A stretch of DNA of 64,000 nt. Source: an uncultured bacterium (lineage in GTDB: Bacteria > Elusimicrobiota > Elusimicrobia > Elusimicrobiales > Elusimicrobiaceae). A program made the translations under genes and the position numbers. The notes beneath the pieces are model-generated. The model did not search any database. It was not told where the DNA came from and worked only from the letters and a program-made list of their open reading frames with translations. The stretch is from the NCBI GenBank assembly GCA_949291365.1, contig CASEVJ010000010.1, forward strand, positions 51,383-115,382, in the 5' to 3' direction. Shown in pieces: positions 16,941 through 25,500 of the stretch (position 1 is its first letter; each line of letters begins with the position of its first letter).

Positions 16941-17762
16941 ATGACCCAACTACAGCAAGTCAAAAAAGCCGTCGCTTTCATCAACAAAAAGACGAAAAAT
17001 TTCAAACCCGAAATCGCTTTAATTACCGGTTCGGGGCTGGCGGGATCCATTCCGCCGCTGGAGAAAAAAATTGTTATTTCTTATGCCGATATTCCCGGCT
17101 TTTTGCGCAGCACCGTGCCGGGGCACAGCGGCAACCTGATTTTGGGCACCTACAAAGGCAAGAAGCTGATGATTATGCAGGGCCGCTTCCACTACTACGA
17201 AGGGCACCCCATGAAAGATTTGGCAGTGTCCGTGCGCACTATGTTTATGCTGGGCGTGCAGAAATTAATCGTTTCCGCCGCGGTGGGCTCTTTAGACTTA
17301 AAACTCAAACCCGGCGCCCTGTGCGTGCTCAATGACCATATCAATTTTATGTGCAACAACCCGCTGATTGGCAATCACGACCCGGCTTTTGGCCCGATGT
17401 TCTTTGATTTGTCGGAAGCGTATGACAAGAAAATGCGCAAAGTGGCCACGGACGCCTGCAAAAAGCTCAAAATCAGCGCCAAAGAAGGAGCGTATTTAGC
17501 CACTACCGGGCCAAACTTTGAAACCCCGGCGGAAATCCGTGCCTTCAAAACGCTGGGCGCCACGGTGGTGGGCATGAGTGTAGTGCCGGAAGTGCTGGTG
17601 GCGCGCCAATGCGGTATTGCAGTGCTGGGGCTGGCGTGGGTGAGCAATATGGCCTGCGGCATTTCCAAAATTCCGCTTTCGCATGCGCAGACAATCAGCG
17701 AAACGAAAAAAATTGAAGGAAAATTTAAAGATTTGCTGGAAGCTATTTTACCCAAACTGTAA
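16941..17762 (+). CDS. Purine nucleoside phosphorylase (trimeric family)
   Basis: Phosphorolysis of inosine or guanosine to base and ribose 1-phosphate in purine salvage. The start at 16941 follows CGGAGG; a longer frame overlaps yraN and is rejected. The 273 residues show ALITGSGLAG with the phosphate-binding Ser, VPGHSG, MQGRFHYYEG, and GMSVVPEVLVARQCG, all of the PunA/PNP family 2 type. The usual NAAGG segment reads SAAVGS and the base-binding TNMAAG region reads SNMACG, so substrate preference may be shifted. It ends an operon with rnhB and yraN. Confidence 0.88.
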   Translation: MTQLQQVKKAVAFINKKTKNFKPEIALITGSGLAGSIPPLEKKIVISYADIPGFLRSTVPGHSGNLILGTYKGKKLMIMQGRFHYYEGHPMKDLAVSVRTMFMLGVQKLIVSAAVGSLDLKLKPGALCVLNDHINFMCNNPLIGNHDPAFGPMFFDLSEAYDKKMRKVATDACKKLKISAKEGAYLATTGPNFETPAEIRAFKTLGATVVGMSVVPEVLVARQCGIAVLGLAWVSNMACGISKIPLSHAQTISETKKIEGKFKDLLEAILPKL

Positions 17763-17770
17763 AACAAGCG

Positions 17771-17800
17771 CCCCGCAGGCCGGGCCTGCGGGGCTTTTTT
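17771..17800 (+). terminator. Terminator after the purine phosphorylase gene
   Basis: CCCCGCAGGC/GCCTGCGGGG stem followed by six T. The flippase start codon lies only six bases beyond the T run. Confidence 0.88.
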
Positions 17801-17805
17801 AAGTT

Positions 17806-19260
17806 ATGAAACAAGACATTATCCGCCTGGGCAAAGAAACACTGGTTTATGGCACGTCTACCGTAGTGGCGCGCCTGCTCAATTTTTGTCTGGTGCCGTT
17901 TTACACCTATTATTTGGCCACGGCCGATTACGGCATTGTGGCGTCTGTGTTTGCGTTGGTGGCTTTATTGAGCGTGGTGTTTCTGTTTGGTATGGATCAA
18001 AGCTATCTGCGTTTTGCCAGCGAAGCCGAAAATAAAAAAGAAGTTTTTCAGCATTGTTTTTACGGTCTGTTGTTTTACGGGCTGGGGCTGGCAGTACTGA
18101 TGTATATTTTTTCCAAACCGCTTGCCTACGTGGCCGGTATTGGGGCGGAAAACGTCCGTTTAATTCATTTGGCGGTAGTTATTTTGTTTTTGGATATGCT
18201 CAATATGATTCCGTTTACCAAGCTGCGCCTGCAGCGGCGGGCATGGTATTTTGCGGGCGTGCGGACAGCGTCTATTATAGTCAATGTACTGGGAAATGTG
18301 CTGTTTATCGCCGTGCTGAAATGGGGCGTGGAATCTATTTTTTGGGCTAATATTTTGGGCTCGCTGGCGTCGCTGTTGCTGCTTTCTCCGGTGGTGTGGG
18401 AAGAAATCAAAGGCAAGCCCTGCCGCTTTAATCCGGCCCTGCAAAAACAAATGCTCAAATTTGCCTGGCCTTTTGTACCCGCCGGGCTGGCCAGTTTGCT
18501 AGTCAGCGTGATAGACAAGCCGATTTTGGTGCAGCTGGTGGGGCTTTCCGAAGTAGGTATTTACCAGGCCAATTTTAAAATCGGCGTTTTTATGATGCTT
18601 ATTGTGTCTATGTTTGACCAAGCGTGGAGACCCTTTTTCCTCTCCCACGCCAAAGACCCGGACGCCAAAGCGCTGTTTGCACGCGTGCTGACTTTCTTTA
18701 CCGCGTTTGCGGCGTGGGTACTGTTGGGGCTTTCGCTGTTAATGCCCGATATTATCCGCAGCAATATCTTTGGCTCTTTTCACTTAATTGCGCCGCAATA
18801 CTGGGGCGGGCTTTCCGTCATACCACTCGTATTAACCGGTTACTTTTTTTATGGACTGTATATTAATTTTATGGTCGGGCCCGTTATGACCAAACGCACC
18901 CGCGTGCTGATGTGGATTACACTGGCAGGGGCCGCCACCAGCATCGCCGTCAACCTGACGCTGGTGCCCCGCGTGGGGATTATAGGTGCAGGCTGGGCCG
19001 TGGCCTGCAGCTATGCGGTAATGGCGGGCTGTCTGTTCGCCTTCACGCAGAAAGTATATACCCTGCCGTACCAATATATCCGGCTGGGGCTTTTATTGTT
19101 TTTAACAGCCGCCATAGCGGCCTGTGTATGGCTGGCAGCAAAAAGTTTTACCCCGTGGCAGTTATTGCAGTTAAAAGTAGGGCTCTTATGCATGTACCCG
19201 CTGCTGGCATGGCTGATTATCAGCGCCAAACGCCGCTTGCCGCAGGCCGCTGCCCAATAA
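17806..19260 (+). CDS. Polysaccharide/lipid-linked oligosaccharide flippase (MOP/Wzx-like)
   Basis: A 484-residue polytopic membrane protein with about 12-14 hydrophobic helices and the N-terminal signature of polysaccharide biosynthesis proteins (LVYGTSTVVARLLNFCLVPFYTYYL). Members flip undecaprenyl-linked repeat units across the inner membrane for O-antigen, capsule or glycoprotein glycan assembly. No sugar-nucleotide cluster surrounds it. It might serve the glycosyltransferases near 32-34 kb, but that is inference. The ATG lies six bases beyond the T run of the upstream terminator, and neither a promoter nor a ribosome binding site is evident between them. Confidence 0.85.
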   Translation: MKQDIIRLGKETLVYGTSTVVARLLNFCLVPFYTYYLATADYGIVASVFALVALLSVVFLFGMDQSYLRFASEAENKKEVFQHCFYGLLFYGLGLAVLMYIFSKPLAYVAGIGAENVRLIHLAVVILFLDMLNMIPFTKLRLQRRAWYFAGVRTASIIVNVLGNVLFIAVLKWGVESIFWANILGSLASLLLLSPVVWEEIKGKPCRFNPALQKQMLKFAWPFVPAGLASLLVSVIDKPILVQLVGLSEVGIYQANFKIGVFMMLIVSMFDQAWRPFFLSHAKDPDAKALFARVLTFFTAFAAWVLLGLSLLMPDIIRSNIFGSFHLIAPQYWGGLSVIPLVLTGYFFYGLYINFMVGPVMTKRTRVLMWITLAGAATSIAVNLTLVPRVGIIGAGWAVACSYAVMAGCLFAFTQKVYTLPYQYIRLGLLLFLTAAIAACVWLAAKSFTPWQLLQLKVGLLCMYPLLAWLIISAKRRLPQAAAQ

Positions 19261-19261
19261 C

Positions 19262-19452
19262 CGGGCCAAGAACACTGCCCTTTTAGGGCACGCACCCGTA
19301 AAGCATGGGCCAGGAACGGGCTCAAACATGTAACAGTACTGTGTATGGAGCCCTTCTCCCGGCAAACCCGGGACAGGAAAGGGCTCAAAAATGCAAGAGC
19401 GTTGTGTGTGGGCCCCCGCCTCCGGCAAAGCCGGGCAGCAGAACACAAACGT
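19262..19452. repeat. Imperfect tandem array, period 63 bp
   Basis: Units starting GGGCCAGGAACGGGCTC (19307) and GGGACAGGAAAGGGCTC (19370) are 63 bases apart, and a partial third starts at 19433. A shortened related copy begins at 19263. Each unit ends in TCCCGGCAAA or TCCGGCAAAG. No gene is present here on either strand that I would accept, although 63 bases is 21 codons and the minus strand stays open. Confidence 0.65.
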
Positions 19453-19500
19453 CCAACGCCGTAAAAATACGGCCTGTTTTTACATAGTAAGGAGATAACA

Positions 19501-19956
19501 ATGATGAAATCTAGAGTCAAAGACGCCAAAGAACGCCATAAAAACGGCTACAACTGCGCTCAAGCTGTGGCCTGTACCTATTGTGATTTGCTGAATATAG
19601 ACGAAAAGACCGCTTTCCGCGCCATAGAAGCGTTTGGCTTGGGCATGGCCAAACGATACGAAACCTGCGGCTCTGTCTGTGCCATGCTGATGTTGGCAGG
19701 CCTCAAAAACAGCGACGCCAACATGCAAAAACCCGCCTCCAAATTTGCCACCTTTGATTTGGGGCGCTCCCTCACAGAGAAATTTGAACTTTGGAACGGC
19801 ACCTGTTCCTGCGCTACTTTGCGCGGCACGGACGGGAAAACCGACCGCCTGCGCTCCTGCCGCGGCTGCGTGGCAGACTGCGCACGCATTGTGGAAGACA
19901 TACTTTTTGCCGGACAGTTTGAACCCTACGAACCCCGCACGGAAGGAGAAGAATAG
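19501..19956 (+). CDS. C_GCAxxG_C_C family Cys-rich protein
   Basis: A 151-residue probable redox protein of the family named for its conserved cysteines. GYNCAQAVACTYCD (about 17-30) and TCGSVCAMLMLAGL (about 58-71) hold the first Cys groups, and CSCATLRG and SCRGCVADCARIVED the later ones. Such proteins are thought to bind metal or carry disulfides, but no activity is established. A good AAGGAG site precedes the ATG. The next gene, a DJ-1/PfpI protein, starts after one base, suggesting a shared thiol or stress-related role. Confidence 0.8.
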   Translation: MMKSRVKDAKERHKNGYNCAQAVACTYCDLLNIDEKTAFRAIEAFGLGMAKRYETCGSVCAMLMLAGLKNSDANMQKPASKFATFDLGRSLTEKFELWNGTCSCATLRGTDGKTDRLRSCRGCVADCARIVEDILFAGQFEPYEPRTEGEE

Positions 19957-19957
19957 T

Positions 19958-20500
19958 ATGAAAGTATGCATGATTGTAACAGACGGATTTGAAGAAATAG
20001 AAGCCGTGGGCACCTACGCCATTTTGCGCCGCGGCGGGCTGGACGTGGACGTATACAGCTTGCGCGGAGAGAAAGCCACCGGCCGCTTTGGGCTGACCTG
20101 CTGCGCGTTAAAACCGCTGGCGGCGTTTACAGACGAACATTATGCCGCGCTGATTTTGCCCGGCGGCCCGCAGTGGAAAGAGCTGGAAGCCAGTGCAGAA
20201 GTGCAACAATTGCTGCGGGATTTTGACGATACGGGCCGCTATCTCTGCGCCATTTGCGCCGGGCCCACTATTTTAGGCCGCGCCGGTTATTTAAAAGGGA
20301 AAAAATATACCTGTTTTACCGCCATGAACGGCGATTTTGGCGGCTCTTACCAAGAAGATTACGCCGTAACGGACGGGCGTATTATTACCGGTAAAAGCGC
20401 CGCCGCGACCATAGATTTCGGCTTTGCCGTTTTGGCGGCTGTAGCCGGGGAAGAAGCGGCAGAAAAGACCAAAAAAGAGATTTATTACAAAGAAAAATAA
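19958..20500 (+). CDS. DJ-1/PfpI family protein
   Basis: 180 residues of the glutamine-amidotransferase-like fold. FEEIEAVGTYAILRRGG supplies the conserved acidic residue and AICAGPTIL the nucleophilic Cys of DJ-1/ThiJ proteins. The start at 19958 is preceded by GGAAGGAGAAG inside the end of the previous gene. Relatives are chaperones, glyoxalases or deglycases; which applies cannot be told. The pair with the Cys-rich upstream protein suggests protection against oxidative or carbonyl stress. Confidence 0.85.
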   Translation: MKVCMIVTDGFEEIEAVGTYAILRRGGLDVDVYSLRGEKATGRFGLTCCALKPLAAFTDEHYAALILPGGPQWKELEASAEVQQLLRDFDDTGRYLCAICAGPTILGRAGYLKGKKYTCFTAMNGDFGGSYQEDYAVTDGRIITGKSAAATIDFGFAVLAAVAGEEAAEKTKKEIYYKEK

Positions 20501-20510
20501 TCTCTGCTCT

Positions 20511-20548
20511 ATATAAAAAACCCCGCCTAGAAGGCGGGGTTTTTATAT
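20511..20548. terminator. Bidirectional terminator between convergent genes
   Basis: The nearly perfect palindrome ATATAAAAAACCCCGCC / GGCGGGGTTTTTATAT with a five-base centre has A and T runs on both sides. It can end both the DJ-1 transcript and the leftward cca transcript. Confidence 0.9.
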
Positions 20549-20571
20549 AGGCAATTTCCGGCCGGCGTTTA

Positions 20572-21672
20572 TCAGCGCTCCAGAAACTCCAGCGCCTGCT
20601 CCCGGTTGGCTATGCGCCCTTGCCACTGCAATTTGCAGAAACGGTCTATGGCCATGGAAATTTTGCGCCCGCTCAACCCCAACTCCCGCAATTCGCGGCC
20701 TTTAACAAAGCAGGGCTTCAACGCCGTATGTTTAAGCCCCGGACATACCGCGCGCAATATTTCCTCCTGCAGCGGCGTAAGCGGAGACGTGGGCGATTTT
20801 TGCCCATCAAACACCGTCCATGCGCCCAGCAATTCATGCATTGTTTCTTTACCCAAGTGCAAATGCAGCAAAAATTCCGACCCGCTGGGCCCCAACAGGC
20901 AGGCGCAAATACCTATTTTGGCCTCTACGCTCTTTGCTTTGAGCAAAGCTCCGTTCCACTTTAAGCCGGGATATATAAACTGCAGCAATTCATACTTCTC
21001 CAGCAACGCAAACACTTCTTGCAGCTTTTTTTCCTCCAACACTTTGACAAATTCCTGCCGCACCCGCTCACGCGAAAGCACCAGCGGGTATTCTTCCCTG
21101 CTGGCGTCCTGCATTAAACGCGCCGTAGTGCGCTCTATCGTCCAGCCAAAGCGCCCCGCAAAACGCGCCGCCCGGTAAAGCCGGGTGGGATCGTCTGAAA
21201 AACTCTTTTCGTGCAAGATTTTAATAATCCCCTTGTCTATGGCCTTTTGGGCGCCAAACGGATCATAGGACTGCCCGAAACTTTTGGCGGAAATACTCAA
21301 AGCCCAGGCATTGGCCGTAAAATCCCGCCGGAATAAATCATCTTTAATGGTGGAAGGAGTTACCTCCGGCAACGCTCCCGGCCGGGCATAATACTCTTTG
21401 CGGGCCTGCACCAAATCCAGCTTCAGCCCGTTTTGCAGGGTAACCCGGTATGTGTTAAATTGGGAAAATTTCCGCTTCTCTCCCCCCCATTTTTTTACGC
21501 AAAATCCTGCCACAGACTCCGGCGATCCTTCAAACGTCAAATCCAGATCCTGCGTGTCTCTGCCCAAATAAAAGTCCCGCACGGCTCCCCCCACAACCCA
21601 TGCTTTTATCCCCAGTTTGTCTGCATAGGCGCCGACGGTCTGCAACAACTCTTTGTATTTCCTTGGTATCAT
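20572..21672 (-). CDS. cca: CCA tRNA nucleotidyltransferase/poly(A) polymerase family
   Basis: Adds or repairs the CCA end of tRNAs, needed here because tmRNA and at least two tRNAs of the window lack an encoded CCA. In 366 residues, AWVVGGAVRDFYLGRDTQDLDL gives the GG..DxD nucleotidyltransferase signature (about 24-45). RRDFTANAWAL and RAARFAGRFGW follow as in class II enzymes. The start overlaps the upstream CpXC gene stop (ATGA). A poly(A) polymerase or single-nucleotide variant cannot be excluded. Confidence 0.88.
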   Translation of the reverse strand: MIPRKYKELLQTVGAYADKLGIKAWVVGGAVRDFYLGRDTQDLDLTFEGSPESVAGFCVKKWGGEKRKFSQFNTYRVTLQNGLKLDLVQARKEYYARPGALPEVTPSTIKDDLFRRDFTANAWALSISAKSFGQSYDPFGAQKAIDKGIIKILHEKSFSDDPTRLYRAARFAGRFGWTIERTTARLMQDASREEYPLVLSRERVRQEFVKVLEEKKLQEVFALLEKYELLQFIYPGLKWNGALLKAKSVEAKIGICACLLGPSGSEFLLHLHLGKETMHELLGAWTVFDGQKSPTSPLTPLQEEILRAVCPGLKHTALKPCFVKGRELRELGLSGRKISMAIDRFCKLQWQGRIANREQALEFLER

Positions 21673-22307
21673 AACACTTCAGGCGCTTGCGCGCCGTCCC
21701 CCTCCATGATTTTGGCAAAGTGCGCCAAAAGCGGGCTTTTTAACCCGGATTTGAGCACTTTTCTAGCAGCGGCTGCATAGCCCCCAGCCGTATCTTCCGC
21801 GCCGGCCGCCACATAAAGCGGGCTCTCATGCTCCCGGGCCCACTGCGGGGCCAAACGGACCACTTTCATCCCCAGCGCTGCGGCTGCCGCCGCTATGGCT
21901 TCTGACTCATCGGTGCGCTGCTGTTCGCACAGCACCACCTCTTTTAACTCTTCCAGCCCAAATACATACATGGGCCCGAAATCCAGCTGTATTTGCTTAA
22001 AAAGCGAATCTTTCAGCAGGGCATAGTCCCTCTCCATTTTAGCCAGCAATTCTTTGCGGCCGGAGCGGTTTTTGCCCGAGAATACAAAAACCAGCAGTCC
22101 GGCTTGCTCGTCCAAATAGATTAAATCGGTATCCCCGTGAAAAAAACTGTTGCACTGGGGACAGCAAAACAAATTCAACTCCCCGCCCAGCACAGCATCT
22201 TTCAGCTCCGGGTTGAGTGTCGCATTCACAAAAGACCAGCGGTCTGCTTCAAAACTGTCGCAGCCGTTGGGGCACTGTAACATTTCGGGAAATTTAACTG
22301 ATTTCAT
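21669..22307 (-). CDS. CpXC domain protein, function unknown
   Basis: 212 residues from the ATG at 22307; a GTG eight codons upstream is a possible alternative. Cys pairs CPNGC (N-terminal) and CCPQCNSFF (about 45) form a probable zinc-ribbon CpXC domain. The rest is alpha/beta with a C-terminal region rich in Ala. The product overlaps cca by an ATGA junction, so the two are coupled. No function is established for CpXC proteins. Confidence 0.7.
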   Translation of the reverse strand: MKSVKFPEMLQCPNGCDSFEADRWSFVNATLNPELKDAVLGGELNLFCCPQCNSFFHGDTDLIYLDEQAGLLVFVFSGKNRSGRKELLAKMERDYALLKDSLFKQIQLDFGPMYVFGLEELKEVVLCEQQRTDESEAIAAAAAALGMKVVRLAPQWAREHESPLYVAAGAEDTAGGYAAAARKVLKSGLKSPLLAHFAKIMEGDGAQAPEVL

Positions 22308-22417
22308 ATTCTTTTTATACCAAATAAGCACTATTTATGCCAAATAATTTATTTATCTTATTTTTATTCCCCCTCTATTTAGCCATAGAACATTATTCTC
22401 CCAGCCAGCACTGGAAG

Positions 22418-22502
22418 ATACAGGCAATAAAAAGCCCTTGGGTGCAGAGTTAATCTTTCGTTATGCTAGGCCACGCCTAAAAATACAAGCAATAAAAAGC
22501 CC
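22418..22502. repeat. 20-bp direct repeat, spacing 65 bp
   Basis: ATACAGGCAATAAAAAGCCC (22418-22437) recurs as ATACAAGCAATAAAAAGCCC (22483-22502) with one difference. The second copy runs into the terminator of the giant gene; the first looks like the remnant of a duplicated terminator whose 3' arm is lost. Confidence 0.7.
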
Positions 22503-22519
22503 CGCTTCTGCGGGGCTTT
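22496..22519 (-). terminator. Terminator of the giant gene
   Basis: AAAGCCCCGC/GCGGGGCTTT hairpin with a four-base loop and T-rich flank on the minus strand, six bases past the stop codon. Confidence 0.85.
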
Positions 22520-22524
22520 AAAGT

Positions 22525-25500
22525 TTAGTTTGCCAGGGCTGATACAGGTTGCAGGGTAGAAGGTATCTGCGGCCCCGCCACAGACAAGCTGGGCATAGGC
22601 AGTGCAGACAAAGGAGCTTCTTCCTCTTCAGGAGCCGCTTGCTGTGTGTTTTCTTCAGACAAGTCCTTCTTTCTGGCGGCCGCTTCTTTAATTTCTTCCT
22701 GATGTTGCTGGTAGCGTTTTACCCGGAAATCCATCTGGTTATACCATTTCTGATCGCGCTGTTGCTGCAGCACGGAAAGGTATTGCATGGGGCTGTAACC
22801 GGCCACGCCGTTCACACCCAGTTTGACCAGAGCGCCGGTGCGCAACATTTCTTTAAACGGCAAGCGCATGCCCGTCCCGTACAGGATAAGCCCGGAGCTG
22901 ATAGCCAAAGAGCTCAATGGAATCCAGATAGAGGACAGGGGCCCTTTTCCGTCCGACACACCCTGCGTCACTTCCCGGTCTACATATGAGCTTTGCAGCA
23001 ACGGAATGGCTGCCAAACCCAGTTGAGACCAAGAAAATCCGGTCATGGTAATATTTTTCAGTTCAGTCGCGTGGGCGGCAGCTTCAGCAGCGGGCAGCCC
23101 TTTGACCGCTTTGGCCAATGTCGCACCGGAACCAATTTTAATATTTGCCAATTTTTGCAGGGACTGCGTTACGTTAGCCGTACCCAACCCCATTAATGTA
23201 ATACCAGCCAACATTTCCCATGTCTTGGGGTTTGAATCCATACCATACTGCATCAGCAGCGTACCGCCGGCAGCATTGAACAGATACGAGGTTAACAACA
23301 TTCTCTTATATTCGGTAGACGGATTAAGCGGGCTGGAGAATGTTTTTAACAATTTAGGGGCAGCCAGACGGGCCGTCAACGGCAGGGCAGCCACCGTCAA
23401 GCCGGTAAACATAGCCACCGCATTGCCGCGGTTACCGGGAACATGACTTTCTACAATCGCACTTTTCTCATAGAACGGGCGGAACGACTGGCTGGAGGCC
23501 TTGCTAAAAGCCGCCGCTTCAAAGCCGGTAAAGAAGAACGTCGCCGTAGCCAACGGCCACACTTCCGGTGCCACCATCGTTTTCAACGAGCGGCCCATCT
23601 CCGGCCAGAACTTCATCGGGCGGGTGGCCCGTCCAATTAAAGGCGATACACGGGAAGCAGACAAATAGAGCAGTACAAACGTTGTCAATCCAGTCAACAC
23701 CGGGAAAGCAAACGAAAAGTCGGTGGTCGGTTTAGCCAAAGTTTCTGCCGGCAACTCTTTGTGTGCAACAGTAGGCCATATACGCAACCCAAAAGACGTA
23801 ACCAGCCACGCCGGAAGCAGCAAGGCCACTGATCCGATATTTTTAAACGCCATACTCTTGAGCAAGCTTTGTCCACCGCCCATGGTGTCTATCAAAATAT
23901 TCAACCCGGAGCGGCTTAATGCAGAAGATATACCAATAGCCGCACCAGATACAAACAGCGGCCAAATCGGCGGCAGGTGATCTTTATTTAAGTGGCCACT
24001 AAAGCCCATAAACCAGGTAAAGCCCAACCCTAATGCCACAGAAGCTAATGCCGCCTGTACCACACGCAAGGCACCAAAACGCATCACCACAGGGGACAAA
24101 GCGGGCGCTGCCAAAGAAGGCAAATACGGAAACGCCAGAGAGATTAAGGTTTTGTCAATATCCGTAATACGGTCTTTATAAATTGTTTCCAGCGGAGCAA
24201 TCAGCCCTACGGAAGCAGAGCTTAAACTCAAGCCAGTAGAAATATATAAAGGCATGATTTTATTACGTCCCTGCGTTACGCTTAAGCGCAGCGGATCAGA
24301 AAGGCGGTAGTTGGAGGCAATTTCCACAAAATTGCCAATTTCCCGCTTGGGCAAGCTGAAATAGAACAGCTTGTTGCTGATCAAGTCATTGCCTTTATAC
24401 AAGTGCAGTTTATTATCTGCCCCCAGCACAAAGCGGCTTCCTTGCAGTTTTAAGCGGGTATCGGCAAGCACTTTTATCGGCACGGTCACTTCACTGCCGT
24501 TGGCGGCGCGCAAATATACCGGCACCTCATGGGAAAATATCTCATTCTGCGTGCGGAAATTGGTCACTAAGTTAGACGGCCGCTTCCAAGGCAGACGGAC
24601 ACCTTCTTGCTTGGATTCGCCGCTCAACAAAGCCGCTTTTTTAAATGCACCGGAATCTTTATAGACATTCAATTTAAGCTCTAACGGTTTGGCCAGTTTG
24701 CTGTCCATGGCTGCCCGCATCAAGGCAGGCATGTCCGCGGTGGGAACCTGGATTTTGAAACGGCTCAAATCCACCGGCTTTCCAATACCGTCTGACATAC
24801 CCATAAAATACGAGCCATTTTTCTTCACAAACATCACGCGCTGATACTGGTGGGCCTTAACTCCCTTAACACCATAGTCCACATGGAATTCCACCGGCAG
24901 CAGCTTATCGGCCTGGTTAGGCGTAAACAAAGCGCTGTTAAGTGTTTTGTACGGCTCTTTAAAGGTGCTCATGTCCATGGCGGCATAGCGGTTGACGTTT
25001 TGCGGAATGCTGATGTTTTTATTTTCACGGATAGCAGTGCCAAGCAAGCTCAACACCTGGTCTTTTTGAGCGGTGGAGAAAGAAGTCATCACATTGTCTC
25101 TTTCGCGCAAGCTCACCAAGCTGTTGGCCAGCATGTCATTGTAAACCGATTTATTTTTGCCAAAAAGCGTGTTGAAAAACCGCCGGCCAGCCCCGCGGTT
25201 GGCATAGAGCATGCCAGCCCGTTCCTGGGCCATATCCAGCGCTTGTTTAATTTCCAAGCGGCTTTCAGAGGTTGTCCCTGCCAACAGCGGCCCCGCAATA
25301 CGGCGCAGCATGGTCGGATCCACATTGCCGTTTTTGTCAATCAGCGGCACCTTTTTCATTTCCTGTGCTTTTTGCGGAACGCGGATAGAAGCATCTTTGC
25401 GTACGGCTTGTGCAAAATCCAGCATGCGGGATCTGTTTTGTGCATTGTAAATGCCCATTCCCTGTTTTTTAAGCTCTTTGGACAGAGAAAAACGATAGAG

